Below are positions 9,551 through 18,366 of a stretch of DNA of 64,000 nucleotides, in pieces. Position numbers and translations under genes: made by a program. Where the stretch lies: contig CAKRVA010000007.1 of the NCBI GenBank assembly GCA_934408585.1, forward strand, positions 17,256-81,255. The letters run 5' to 3'. The notes below the pieces were generated by a model. The model ran no database searches. It had not been told where the DNA came from and saw only the letters and a list, made by a program, of their open reading frames with translations. This DNA is from an uncultured Lachnospiraceae bacterium (lineage in GTDB: Bacteria > Bacillota > Clostridia > Lachnospirales > Lachnospiraceae). Positions within the stretch are counted from its first letter, which is position 1; each line of letters begins with the position of its first letter.

Positions 9551-10507
9551 ATGACCGGCTTATTAGAAGCAAAGCAGTATATCAAAAATTTTATCAACAA
9601 AAATGAAACATACCTAATGCCATTATTAAAGTTTGTTCTTGCATTGATTGCCTTAATGACTATCAATGCCAAAATAGGATTTATGCAGAAGATAGATAAT
9701 ATTTCTGTGGTATTGATTGCATCCCTGATGTGTTCATTTATGCCAATGAATTTTATTATTTTAATGGCGGCATTGTTTGTGGTACTACATTTGTATGCAC
9801 TTTCCCTGGAATGTGCTGCAGTAGGACTTGTATTGTTTTTAGTATTGTTTTTGATGTATTTCCGGTTTTCACCTAAGGATACACTGGTTGTATTATTAAC
9901 ACCAATCTGTTCCGCATTGGGGATTCCGTATGTCATTCCTCTTACCATGGGATTGATTGGAACACCGGCATCGGCGGTATCTGTTGCATGTGGTGTTATT
10001 GTTACGGGATTTATAAAACATATTGCAGGAAGTGCTACTTCGTTATCCTCTATGGAAACAGAAGAAATGGCAACAAAATTTCGGTTTGTAATTGACGGCA
10101 TTATTGATAACAAAGAAATGGTGCTGATGATAATTGCATTTACAGTTACCATTATTTTAGTGTATTTTGTGAAGAGACTTGCGATTGATCATGCATGGAC
10201 AATCGCAATTGTTGCAGGAGCATTGGCAGATTTAATGATTCTTCTGATGGGAGATCTGGTTTTTGACACGAATGTATCTATTCTTGGATTGATTATTGGA
10301 ACCATCTTTTCTGTTGGTATTGCAAAAATTGTAGAATTCTTTGCATTTCATGTGGATTACAGCAGAGCAGAAAAAGTACAGTTTGAAGATGATGAATATT
10401 ATTATTATGTAAAAGCGGTTCCTAAGATTACCGTAGCGGCACCTTCCAGAACGGTGAAGAAAATAAATTCAACCAAAAGAAGGGTTCCCGCACAATCCAG
10501 GAAATAA
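9551..10507 (+). CDS. Uncharacterised polytopic membrane protein upstream of cdaA
   Basis: A 318-aa protein with about eight or nine predicted membrane helices, from residues 24-42 through about 265, and a soluble C-terminal tail with an acidic-tyrosine patch (DDEYYYY) followed by a very basic end (KKINSTKRRVPAQSRK). I do not recognise the family. Its stop is 25 bases from the start of cdaA and no terminator intervenes. Operon position suggests a link to c-di-AMP signalling or to the envelope work of ybbR/glmM, but this is inference from context only. Confidence 0.78.
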   Translation: MTGLLEAKQYIKNFINKNETYLMPLLKFVLALIALMTINAKIGFMQKIDNISVVLIASLMCSFMPMNFIILMAALFVVLHLYALSLECAAVGLVLFLVLFLMYFRFSPKDTLVVLLTPICSALGIPYVIPLTMGLIGTPASAVSVACGVIVTGFIKHIAGSATSLSSMETEEMATKFRFVIDGIIDNKEMVLMIIAFTVTIILVYFVKRLAIDHAWTIAIVAGALADLMILLMGDLVFDTNVSILGLIIGTIFSVGIAKIVEFFAFHVDYSRAEKVQFEDDEYYYYVKAVPKITVAAPSRTVKKINSTKRRVPAQSRK

Positions 10508-10532
10508 AAAGCTGACGGAGTAGGGGAAATAA

Positions 10533-11402
10533 ATGAGGCATACATTAGAAGTGGTCGAATCATATCTGTCGAGAATGGCAGGTATCAGATGGACGGACAT
10601 TGTTGAAATTATTATATTGTCTGTGATTATGTATCACATTCTGCGGTGGATTAAGAATACCAAAGCATGGTCACTGCTGAAGGGGATTGTAATTATTGCA
10701 GTTTTTGTATTACTTGCAGCCTACTTCGAGATGAATACCATTCTTTGGATTGTAGATAACTTGTTTGGTGTAGCAGTAACGGCAGTAATTGTTATTTTAC
10801 AGCCCGAATTACGTAGAGCAATTGAAGAATTGGGACGAAAAAATATTATTTCATCAATTGTTCCGATTACTGTAAGCCGGACGGCAGAAGGCGGAAGATA
10901 CTCTGACCGTACCGTAAATGAAATTGTAAAAGCATGTGTTGAGATGGGCAAGGTAAAGACCGGTGCCCTTATTGTTATGGAACAAGATGAATCGCTTATG
11001 GAATATGAGCGTACCGGAATAGAAGTTGATGGAATTGTAACAAGCCAGTTGTTGATTAATATATTTGAACATAACACGCCTCTCCATGATGGAGCAGTGA
11101 TTATCCGGGGAGACCGTGTGACATCAGCGACCTGCTATCTGCCGCTTTCTGACAACATGCAGTTAAGCAAAGAACTCGGAACAAGACATCGTGCAGGTGT
11201 AGGTATTTCCGAAGTGACTGATTCCATGACGATTATTGTATCTGAGGAAACGGGTAAAATCAGTGTCGCATATCGTGGAAAGCTGGAAAGAAACCTTGAT
11301 GCGGACACATTGAAAGAAAGAATAAGTGTAATACAGAACAAACCGGAAGAAGAAAACCGGAAGCGTTTTCTGTGGAAGGGAAGGGCGAGAAGTGAAAAGT
11401 AA
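10533..11402 (+). CDS. cdaA: CdaA diadenylate cyclase (DisA_N domain)
   Basis: A membrane-bound enzyme joining two ATP into cyclic di-AMP, a messenger controlling potassium and osmolyte balance and wall integrity. Three N-terminal membrane helices (about residues 20-100) precede the DAC domain. The catalytic DGA is at residues 186-188 and the RHR motif at 218-220, both intact, so activity is expected. At 289 aa it has the family's length. It overlaps ybbR by 11 bases, and the order cdaA-ybbR-glmM matches the conserved cluster in which YbbR/CdaR and GlmM are known to bind and modulate CdaA. Confidence 0.96.
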   Translation: MRHTLEVVESYLSRMAGIRWTDIVEIIILSVIMYHILRWIKNTKAWSLLKGIVIIAVFVLLAAYFEMNTILWIVDNLFGVAVTAVIVILQPELRRAIEELGRKNIISSIVPITVSRTAEGGRYSDRTVNEIVKACVEMGKVKTGALIVMEQDESLMEYERTGIEVDGIVTSQLLINIFEHNTPLHDGAVIIRGDRVTSATCYLPLSDNMQLSKELGTRHRAGVGISEVTDSMTIIVSEETGKISVAYRGKLERNLDADTLKERISVIQNKPEEENRKRFLWKGRARSEK

Positions 11403-12669
11403 GTGGAACGCCAATATTGGCCTCAAAATCGCATCTGTGTTCTTCTCGATTGTACTTTGGATGGTGGGAAACAGTATTGGAAATCCAACGACTACCCAAT
11501 CCTTTTACAATATTCCGGTACAGCTTGAAAACACAGAAGCAATCACAGATTCAGGAAGAGTATATGAAGTATTAGATGAAACAGATGTTATCAACAGAGT
11601 TTCCGTGCGTGGACCTCGTTCAATAGTTTCGAGCCTGACCTCGGAAAATATTGTAGCTACAGCAGATGTTAGCAGTATCAGTAGTCTTGATACCGTTTCC
11701 ATACGGTTGACTACAAATGTACATCAGGATCAGATTAACAGTATCGTAGGAAGCAGCGATACCGTAAAGCTTCGAATTGATAATAAGAAAACAAAAGCAT
11801 TGGCGTTAAGTACAAAGATTACAGGCAGTGTGTCCGATGGCTATATGGTTGGGGACGTGTCTACGGATCAGAACCTCGTACGTATCTCAGGACCCGAATC
11901 CGTAATTGATACCATAACAAAGGCAGTTGCAGAGGTTGATGTATCCGGATTTACCAGTGATATTGGTACAAGTGCAGAAATCAAATTATACGATGCAAAT
12001 GATGAGGTGATTTCGGAGGCAACAATCAGTCAGAATATTAAGAGCGTTGGTGTCAAAGTGACCATACTCCAGACAAAGGATGTTCCGCTTGTATTTAGTA
12101 CACAGGGCGAACCGATGATGGGATATAATGAGACGGGCATCATTGATTCCGATAAGGAAACGGTGCAAATCTCCGGAAAGAGCAGTATTTTAAAGAACAT
12201 CAGCTCCATAGAGATACCATCTGATGTAATTGATATAACTGGCAAGAAGGAAACATTTACGGTTGATGTGGATATCCGTAGTTACCTGCCGGAGAATGTA
12301 CAACTTGTGAATCCGGAGGATGCAAAGATTCAGGTTACGGTTTATATTGAAGCAGAGACGGCAAAAAGACTGGAATTAAAAGAGAGCAGTATTGTGGTAA
12401 AGAATCTTTCCAGTGATTTTGAAGCAAGTATTTCCGGTGTAGATGAAACATTTATCATTGAATTGATTGGTTTATCGAAAGAACTGGAACATTTCCAGGC
12501 AAATAGCATGATAGGAACCATTGATGCAAATGAGATTATGGAAACTTATAATCTGAGTGAAATGAAAGAGGGCTTTTATAATATGGAAGTGGACTTTGGT
12601 TTGCCGGATGATGTAAGACTTCTGGAACCGGTGGAAGTAGTTGTCCATATTACAAAGAAGCAGGGTTAG
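11392..12669 (+). CDS. ybbR: YbbR-domain protein, CdaA regulator (CdaR)
   Basis: A 425-aa protein with one N-terminal membrane anchor (about residues 8-28, LKIASVFFSIVLWMVGNSIG) and an extracellular part built of several YbbR beta-repeats. In related Firmicutes this protein binds CdaA and alters its activity. The GTG start at 11392 lies inside the end of cdaA, giving translational coupling, with GGGAAGGG upstream. The name CdaR used for this family should not be confused with the sugar-diacid regulator CdaR/PucR type encoded at 53.2 kb. Confidence 0.92.
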   Translation: MKSKWNANIGLKIASVFFSIVLWMVGNSIGNPTTTQSFYNIPVQLENTEAITDSGRVYEVLDETDVINRVSVRGPRSIVSSLTSENIVATADVSSISSLDTVSIRLTTNVHQDQINSIVGSSDTVKLRIDNKKTKALALSTKITGSVSDGYMVGDVSTDQNLVRISGPESVIDTITKAVAEVDVSGFTSDIGTSAEIKLYDANDEVISEATISQNIKSVGVKVTILQTKDVPLVFSTQGEPMMGYNETGIIDSDKETVQISGKSSILKNISSIEIPSDVIDITGKKETFTVDVDIRSYLPENVQLVNPEDAKIQVTVYIEAETAKRLELKESSIVVKNLSSDFEASISGVDETFIIELIGLSKELEHFQANSMIGTIDANEIMETYNLSEMKEGFYNMEVDFGLPDDVRLLEPVEVVVHITKKQG

Positions 12670-12696
12670 TCGTACAAGAAAGGATATGCTGAAATT

Positions 12697-14046
12697 ATGA
12701 GCAGACTGTTTGGTACCGATGGTGTACGTGGTGTTGCAAATGATGAATTGACGCCGTTACTGGCAATGCAGCTTGGTCAGGCAGGGGCATATGTTTTAAC
12801 AAAGGAAAACAGACATCGACCTACGATTATGGTTGGATGTGATACGCGAATATCAGGAGATATGCTGGCGAATGCTTTGATGGCAGGAATTTGTTCTGTT
12901 GGAGCAAATGCAGTTTATGTGGGAGTCCTTCCAACACCGGCAGTAGCGTATCTTACGAGAAAGTACAAGGTAGATGCAGGAGTAGTGATTTCCGCATCTC
13001 ATAATCCGGTAGAATTCAACGGAATAAAGTTTTTTGATGGCGATGGCTACAAGCTTCCGGATGAACTGGAGGATGAAATCGAAGCAATTATAAAGAGCGG
13101 AATGGCTGGTATAAACTTTCCAACCGGAGCGAATGTTGGCAAGATAAAATATCGTACCGATGCGAGAGAAGAATACATTAACCACTCGATTAAGGCTGTG
13201 AAGGTAGACTTGACAGGGTTAAAAATTGTGGTAGACTGTGCAGAAGGGGCTTCTTACTATACTTCCACAGAGTCCTTGAAGGAGCTCGGCGGTAATGTCG
13301 TCGCAATCCACAATATGCCGGATGGAACCAATATTAATGCAAACTGTGGTTCTACCCATATGGAAGAACTGAAAGCCCGGGTAGTATATGAAAAAGCGAA
13401 TGTCGGTCTTGCTTTCGATGGCGATGCTGACCGGTTGATGGCAGTGGATGAATTGGGAAATATTGTGGACGGCGACCAGATTATGGCAATTATTGGAAAC
13501 CATATGAAAGAAAACGGAGAACTGTCCCATAATACCATCGTTGCAACCGTTATGAGTAATCTTGGATTCTTCCTGATGGGAGAAAAACAGGGAATTACGA
13601 TGGAGCAGACGAAGGTAGGTGACCGTTATGTGCTTGAACGAATGCGGGAGATTGATGCCAGCCTTGGTGGTGAACAGTCCGGTCATATTATCTTTTTGAA
13701 GGAAAACACAACAGGTGATGGACTGCTCAGTGCCTTACATTTATTACAGGTCATGGTTGAAACAGGAAAGCCATTGTCCGAGCTTGCAAAGATTATGGAG
13801 GTTCTTCCACAGGCGTTGGTAAATGCGATGGTGCCGAACCACAAAAAAGAGAAGTACATGGAATATCCCGAAATTGCGGAAGCAGTTAAAACGCTTACGG
13901 ATAAGTTTGCGGGAGAAGGAAGAGTATTGATTCGCCCTTCCGGTACAGAACCAAAGATACGTGTTATGATTGAAGGAAAAGATCAGGCAATGATTGAAAA
14001 AGACGCCAGAGAACTGGCTGACCTTATTCAGAATGTTATGTTGTAG
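12697..14046 (+). CDS. glmM: Phosphoglucosamine mutase GlmM
   Basis: Converts glucosamine-6-phosphate to glucosamine-1-phosphate for UDP-GlcNAc and peptidoglycan synthesis. The 449-aa length is standard. The catalytic phosphoserine is Ser101 in ISASHNP, the metal-binding loop is DGDADR near residues 243-248, the sugar-binding GGEQSGH lies near 327, and the phosphate-binding RPSGTEPKIR near 411. It ends the cdaA-ybbR-glmM cluster and is followed after 12 bases by an HPr gene, tying cell-wall precursor supply and sugar transport in one transcript. Confidence 0.97.
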   Translation: MSRLFGTDGVRGVANDELTPLLAMQLGQAGAYVLTKENRHRPTIMVGCDTRISGDMLANALMAGICSVGANAVYVGVLPTPAVAYLTRKYKVDAGVVISASHNPVEFNGIKFFDGDGYKLPDELEDEIEAIIKSGMAGINFPTGANVGKIKYRTDAREEYINHSIKAVKVDLTGLKIVVDCAEGASYYTSTESLKELGGNVVAIHNMPDGTNINANCGSTHMEELKARVVYEKANVGLAFDGDADRLMAVDELGNIVDGDQIMAIIGNHMKENGELSHNTIVATVMSNLGFFLMGEKQGITMEQTKVGDRYVLERMREIDASLGGEQSGHIIFLKENTTGDGLLSALHLLQVMVETGKPLSELAKIMEVLPQALVNAMVPNHKKEKYMEYPEIAEAVKTLTDKFAGEGRVLIRPSGTEPKIRVMIEGKDQAMIEKDARELADLIQNVML

Positions 14047-14058
14047 GAGGTATATGAA

Positions 14059-14322
14059 ATGGTAAGCCAAAAGGTGGTTATAAAAAATCCGACCGGTCTC
14101 CATTTAAGACCAGCAGGAATTTTGTGCAAAGAAGCAATGCGTTTTAAATCGCTAATTACATTTTCGTTTCGTGGAAATACTGCAAATGCCAAAAGTGTTT
14201 TGAGTGTATTGGGTGCATGCGTGAAGTGCGGAGATGAAATTGAATTTAATTGTGATGGAGAAGATGAGGAAGAGGCATTAGCTGCACTCGTCAGCGCCAT
14301 TGAAAACGGTCTTGGAGAATAA
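14059..14322 (+). CDS. ptsH: HPr, phosphocarrier of the PTS
   Basis: An 87-aa HPr with both regulatory sites intact: His15 in GLHLRPAG, phosphorylated by enzyme I, and Ser46 in NAKSVLS, phosphorylated by HPr kinase (encoded at 36.8 kb). It can therefore serve in sugar transport and in catabolite control. A good SD (AGGAGG) precedes the ATG. Position after glmM and before a terminator is unlike the usual ptsHI operon, and no ptsI is in the window. A second HPr-like gene lacking His15 lies at 41.4 kb. Confidence 0.9.
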   Translation: MVSQKVVIKNPTGLHLRPAGILCKEAMRFKSLITFSFRGNTANAKSVLSVLGACVKCGDEIEFNCDGEDEEEALAALVSAIENGLGE

Positions 14323-14345
14323 ATAGAGTTATAAGAAGAAAACAA

Positions 14346-14379
14346 AAAACAGGTTGTGCTAAACTGCACAACCTGTTTT
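14346..14379. terminator. Bidirectional terminator between convergent genes
   Basis: A perfect 14-bp stem (AAAACAGGTTGTGC and its complement) with a 6-nt loop has T-runs on the plus strand and A-runs upstream that act as T-runs on the minus strand. It can end the HPr transcript and the minus-strand lipoprotein transcript. Confidence 0.9.
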
Positions 14380-14394
14380 CTATTTCATTTGTTT

Positions 14395-15702
14395 TTATAA
14401 TGTCAAAGAATCTTCATCAAGGACTTCTTCATCATCACCATATAATCTTATGGTTTCTTCCAGAATTTCATCTAAGGTATAGGATTCCTGCAAAATAATC
14501 GGCATTGCATAATGAGTATCATCAGCAATGACAAGTTCAATATCATCACTAAGATTTCGTAATTCATATATCAGGAATACCGTTGCAGTTGCACCGGGCT
14601 GTACATCAGCGGAGTTATAACCTGATACACCGGAGATGTATCCATTATCAAGAGATACACCGCCCTGGCTTGCAACGTCTTCCATATCATATGAAAAGTT
14701 AGCAGTTTCATCGGAATTATTTGTGAAATCAACCATAAATACAACAATTGGAATATCACTGTATTTTTCAATTCCCAAAACATAATCGGTAACTTCAACC
14801 TCAAAAGCAGAAGAAACTTCTAATGTCTCAGCAACAATAGTGCCTTCTGATTCCGTAGCATCTTCTGCTACTGCAATGTTTGTTTCAAGAAGTGGTTCTA
14901 CTTCATAACTGTTATAACCACCCTGTTTTGCAGAAAACTCAACTTCAGAATCATCCTGCAGAGTATAAACAGCACGGTAAGAAATAGATTTACCGGGCTG
15001 AATATCGGTATAAGAATTACTGGATAATTCTTCACTGTATTCCGGATGGCGGTAAGGCAGATAGCCGGAACTTAATTCTACACCATTCTGGAAAAGTGAT
15101 AATCTGGCAGCAGAAGGTGATTCGGCTTCACTGCCGTTATTTGTAAAAGTCATATCTAAAGCAAGTAATTGATTTCCTTCACCATCATCGGTAGTAAATG
15201 CACGGTCAATCTGGAGCGCATAATCGGTCGGAATAATGTAATAATCAACATCTGCAAGGTCAATCGTAGTCTCCAGGGTCTTTATGTTTTTCTTTTTACC
15301 ATAGTATAACATAAGAAGGGATACCGTACCTTCAGCATCCGGATTGCCAAGTTTATAGGCAAGCTGTACGGTACCATGTTCTTTTGGTGCAATTGCATTT
15401 GTAGAAACATATACAGGACAATAATCGGAAAGGTATTCCTTATCTAATGCAGTGCCATCCAAAGATGCAGATGCATCATATGCAAGACTGCTGGGGTCCA
15501 GATAGTCTTTACTCTTATTTTCAACATCCAGATTAACAACCAGAACGGAATCTGTTTTATCATTTGTTCTTAATCGGATACTGTCAGTTACAGTTACGTT
15601 ATAAGGCTTTTTTGCACTCATTAATCCGCAACCGGTAAGGCAAAGCATCATAGTTACCATTGTGGCAAAAAGGACAATGCCACTAAATTTTCTCTCTCTC
15701 AT
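14395..15702 (-). CDS. Lipoprotein with three DUF5067-like domains
   Basis: A 435-aa lipoprotein. The signal region carries the lipobox LTGC near residue 25, so the mature protein should be tethered outside the membrane. Three related beta-rich units begin at YNVTVTDSIRLR, DYALQIDRAFTT and FEVEVTDYVLGI, each continuing with a strand of the form LVVNLDVENKS/LALDMTFTNNG/VVFMVDFTNNS, the pattern of DUF5067 extracellular domains. The function of the family is unknown. ATG 15702 was chosen because GGGAGAG precedes it; an upstream ATG at 15762 gives no proper signal peptide. The last of three lipoprotein genes on this strand. Confidence 0.8.
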   Translation of the reverse strand: MRERKFSGIVLFATMVTMMLCLTGCGLMSAKKPYNVTVTDSIRLRTNDKTDSVLVVNLDVENKSKDYLDPSSLAYDASASLDGTALDKEYLSDYCPVYVSTNAIAPKEHGTVQLAYKLGNPDAEGTVSLLMLYYGKKKNIKTLETTIDLADVDYYIIPTDYALQIDRAFTTDDGEGNQLLALDMTFTNNGSEAESPSAARLSLFQNGVELSSGYLPYRHPEYSEELSSNSYTDIQPGKSISYRAVYTLQDDSEVEFSAKQGGYNSYEVEPLLETNIAVAEDATESEGTIVAETLEVSSAFEVEVTDYVLGIEKYSDIPIVVFMVDFTNNSDETANFSYDMEDVASQGGVSLDNGYISGVSGYNSADVQPGATATVFLIYELRNLSDDIELVIADDTHYAMPIILQESYTLDEILEETIRLYGDDEEVLDEDSLTL

Positions 15703-15771
15703 TCTTTTCTCTCCCTCTTCTTGTGTGTTACAGTAAAACACTGTTATCATAGAGAGTATCATATAATGGAA

Positions 15772-16938
15772 CTAATTTGCAAGTACCTTTCCATCAACCG
15801 TAAAGGAATCACCGTCTGCAATAATGCATATCATGGTTTTTCCGGTATTTAATTTTATCTCATTGCCTTCATCATCAAAGTATCTGGTAGGACCATAGTC
15901 AGAGGTCTTTTCCCAGGTTACATGAATTCCTTTTCCGCTTGTAAAAAACCAGCCATCCCGTGTAGTATCGTGGCATTGGTAAGCAAGATATCCTTTTTGG
16001 TCACGGACCTCATAGTAAGTATTCTGTACAAGAATATTTTTAAAGGAGAGCTGTTTGTTATTTGCCAAATCCAGGTGCGGTCCATCTACATCGCGGGACA
16101 AGTGCTGATAGCGGTCATAGAGACCGGTAGCTTCATTGTAAATAAAATAACAGTTTGTAACAGGGTACGCTAATGCCATATCAACCTTGGAGGCAGAAAT
16201 TGCATCCGTATAGTCCTCGAGAGTATTAGGAGCATCTGCAGAAGCAAACATAAAGTGATTTTCATCGGCATAGCCATCACGATACTTTTCCGGATATCCA
16301 TAATAATCCATTGCCTTTTGAATCGATTCGCCACTTGTAAAAGCATTATCATAATCGTTCTTTGCAACATCACGGAAGCAGGCTGCACTGTAATCAATAC
16401 AGTCGATGTTCTGGGTATCGTTGCGGCTGATAATATCATTGATATAAAATGGACCGCCATAGTGAACAACCACAGCATCCCATTCAAATGCCCAATATAC
16501 AAAATAATCACGACAACTGCGGATATTACCAATTTTTTCGAGATTGTTCCAATCTTCAAAAATTGCCATTAACCGGGTCATGCTTGCTTCCACATTACAT
16601 TCATAAATAATGGAAGCTTCGGAAAGGCCATATTGACTTGCCGTTTTGGTATTCGGAATCATGACTGCGATGGGACGTTTTTCGGCAACGGTATCATCAA
16701 TCCATTCGTTTGTCAGGCGGCTTCTGGACATGTTTTCCTGTGGAGGAATGTTTGGATTATTTTCAGAAGCCTTCTCATTTGAAGAGTCACTTTCTGAAAT
16801 ATCGTTGGAAGCAGTATCCAAAGATACTTCCGTAATATCATCGGTAGTGGATACAGCAGAATTTTCCTTTTTGGAACACCCTGCAATCAAGAAAACAAGT
16901 AGAATAGAAGAACATAATATATAGGTTATTTTTCTCAC
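15772..16938 (-). CDS. DUF3048 (YerB-like) lipoprotein, copy 1
   Basis: A 388-aa lipoprotein with lipobox LIAGC (Cys21), a Ser/Asn/Glu-rich linker to about residue 70 and a DUF3048 domain (RLTNEWIDDTVAEKRPIAVM, IRSCRDYFVYWAFEWDAVVVH). The C-terminal half carries YYEVRDQKGYLAYQ and CHDTTRDGWFF. YerB homologues are widespread in Firmicutes; their function is not established, though a wall-related or spore-related role has been suggested. It is a close paralogue of the gene immediately upstream, so the pair arose by tandem duplication. A minus-strand terminator separates the two copies. Confidence 0.88.
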   Translation of the reverse strand: MRKITYILCSSILLVFLIAGCSKKENSAVSTTDDITEVSLDTASNDISESDSSNEKASENNPNIPPQENMSRSRLTNEWIDDTVAEKRPIAVMIPNTKTASQYGLSEASIIYECNVEASMTRLMAIFEDWNNLEKIGNIRSCRDYFVYWAFEWDAVVVHYGGPFYINDIISRNDTQNIDCIDYSAACFRDVAKNDYDNAFTSGESIQKAMDYYGYPEKYRDGYADENHFMFASADAPNTLEDYTDAISASKVDMALAYPVTNCYFIYNEATGLYDRYQHLSRDVDGPHLDLANNKQLSFKNILVQNTYYEVRDQKGYLAYQCHDTTRDGWFFTSGKGIHVTWEKTSDYGPTRYFDDEGNEIKLNTGKTMICIIADGDSFTVDGKVLAN

Positions 16939-16979
16939 AGGATACCTCCTTTATAATTTTATAGAGAATCATATATTGA

Positions 16980-17010
16980 AAAAGACAGGAAAGTATTACA
17001 CCATCCTGTC
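16980..17010 (-). terminator. Terminator after DUF3048 copy 2 (minus strand)
   Basis: On the minus strand, GACAGGA and TCCTGTC form a stem around a 13-nt loop followed by TTTTT. It sits between the two DUF3048 genes, so copy 1 probably has its own start of transcription or depends on read-through. Confidence 0.75.
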
Positions 17011-17032
17011 TTTTGCTTCTGTGTATTACGAA

Positions 17033-18181
17033 TTATTCAAGAGTCTGTCCATCTACGATAATAGGGTCACCATCTTCAACGATACAAATCATGGTTTTTC
17101 CGGTATTAAATTCAACTTCATTACCATTATCATCAAAGTATTTTGTGGGTTCGTAATCGGCAGTTTTCTTCCAGGTAACGTGGATTGCCTTACCATTTGT
17201 AAAGTAATAACCATCTCTGGTGGTATCATGATCCTGGAAAGCAAGATAACCCTTTGCATCACGAACTTCGTAATAAGTATTCTGAACAACTACATTCTTA
17301 AAAGAAAGCTGAACGTTGTCATTAGCAGCATCTACGTCAGGTTCACCGTACATATAACGATAGTAAAGACCGTCTTCTTTATTATAAGTAAAAGATGTTT
17401 TTACAATTGGATAAGCCTTTGACAGGTCAATTTCCTTAGCAGCAAATGCATCGCTGGCATCCAGAGCATTTTCTTCTTTTGCAAAAGTAAAGCGGGCACC
17501 CTGATAATAGTTGTCACGATAAGTCTTAGAATAACCAAAGTGTTCAATTGCATCATCAAGTCCATCAGCACTTGCATATGCATTGTGAGGTGCTTTACGG
17601 TCGGAAGAACGGAAATATGCATTCGCGTATTCACCCTGATGATGGTTATCACCGTAAAAACATCCGGTGATGTTATCGGTTCCTTCGCGTTCAATAATAT
17701 CAGTGATATAGAAAGGTCCACCGAAATGAACATAAATGGAATCATATTCTAATGCCCAGTAAACAAAGTAATCACGACAGCTACGTACATTACCAATGCG
17801 GTCAAGACCTTCCCAATCCTTGATGACAGCCATGCTTCTTGTTAAGTCAGCTTCAACGGGACATTCATAGAGAACATCTGCCTTGGATAAATTATAATGT
17901 GGAAGAGCTGATTTATCATTAGGAACCATAATTGCAATTGGTCTTGCATCTGCAATATCGCCACTAATCCATTCATTCGTAATCGGACTGCGTACCATGC
18001 CCTCTTCCGGAGGTAATTCTTCTTCTACTTCGGGTTCAGGAGTAGCTTCCTCCTGTAATTCCGGCTGAACCTCTACAACGGGTTCCACTACCGGCTGGAT
18101 GGTCTCTTCTTTCTTTCCACATCCAAATAAAAAGAGTGTTGCGGAAAGTGCAATCAGAGACAGTACTTTCAAATGTTTCAT
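17033..18181 (-). CDS. DUF3048 (YerB-like) lipoprotein, copy 2
   Basis: A 382-aa lipoprotein with lipobox LFGC (Cys21) and a Glu/Pro/Val-rich linker (residues about 27-70) before the DUF3048 domain. It shares many blocks with copy 1: NVRSCRDYFVYWALE, YYEVRDAKGYLAFQ, HDTTRDGYYFTNGK, DYEPTKYFDDNGNE and a DGxxxxVDG ending. The linkers differ completely in composition, showing that the anchored stalk evolves faster than the domain. Start ATG 18181 was chosen for the signal peptide and the GAGG upstream; a longer frame to 18283 would put a second hydrophobic stretch in front. Function unknown. Confidence 0.88.
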   Translation of the reverse strand: MKHLKVLSLIALSATLFLFGCGKKEETIQPVVEPVVEVQPELQEEATPEPEVEEELPPEEGMVRSPITNEWISGDIADARPIAIMVPNDKSALPHYNLSKADVLYECPVEADLTRSMAVIKDWEGLDRIGNVRSCRDYFVYWALEYDSIYVHFGGPFYITDIIEREGTDNITGCFYGDNHHQGEYANAYFRSSDRKAPHNAYASADGLDDAIEHFGYSKTYRDNYYQGARFTFAKEENALDASDAFAAKEIDLSKAYPIVKTSFTYNKEDGLYYRYMYGEPDVDAANDNVQLSFKNVVVQNTYYEVRDAKGYLAFQDHDTTRDGYYFTNGKAIHVTWKKTADYEPTKYFDDNGNEVEFNTGKTMICIVEDGDPIIVDGQTLE

Positions 18182-18298
18182 TATGTAATTCCTCGCTTTC
18201 AGTATATCATGCCGTACCCTTAAAAACAGATACAAGCCTTCTCGAACAATTATAACATAGGGAAGAATTATCGTCACTACCAAAATTTTGAAATGTAC

Positions 18299-18327
18299 TT
18301 GTGAAAAACATAGGAAAAGGGTAAAAT
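18299..18327 (+). promoter_or_regulatory. Probable promoter of the rfbD operon
   Basis: TTGTGA and TAAAAT with a 17-base spacer lie 40 bases before the rfbD start, in the divergent spacer between rfbD and the minus-strand lipoprotein gene. Confidence 0.6.
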
Positions 18328-18366
18328 AGTAAAGGTAGTCTAAAAGCAGAAAGGGTACAATTGGAA

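Noticed and set aside
9514..10152. 212-codon minus-strand frame opposite the membrane protein gene
   Set aside because: Mirror of a hydrophobic gene; the plus strand has SD, operon spacing and helix pattern.
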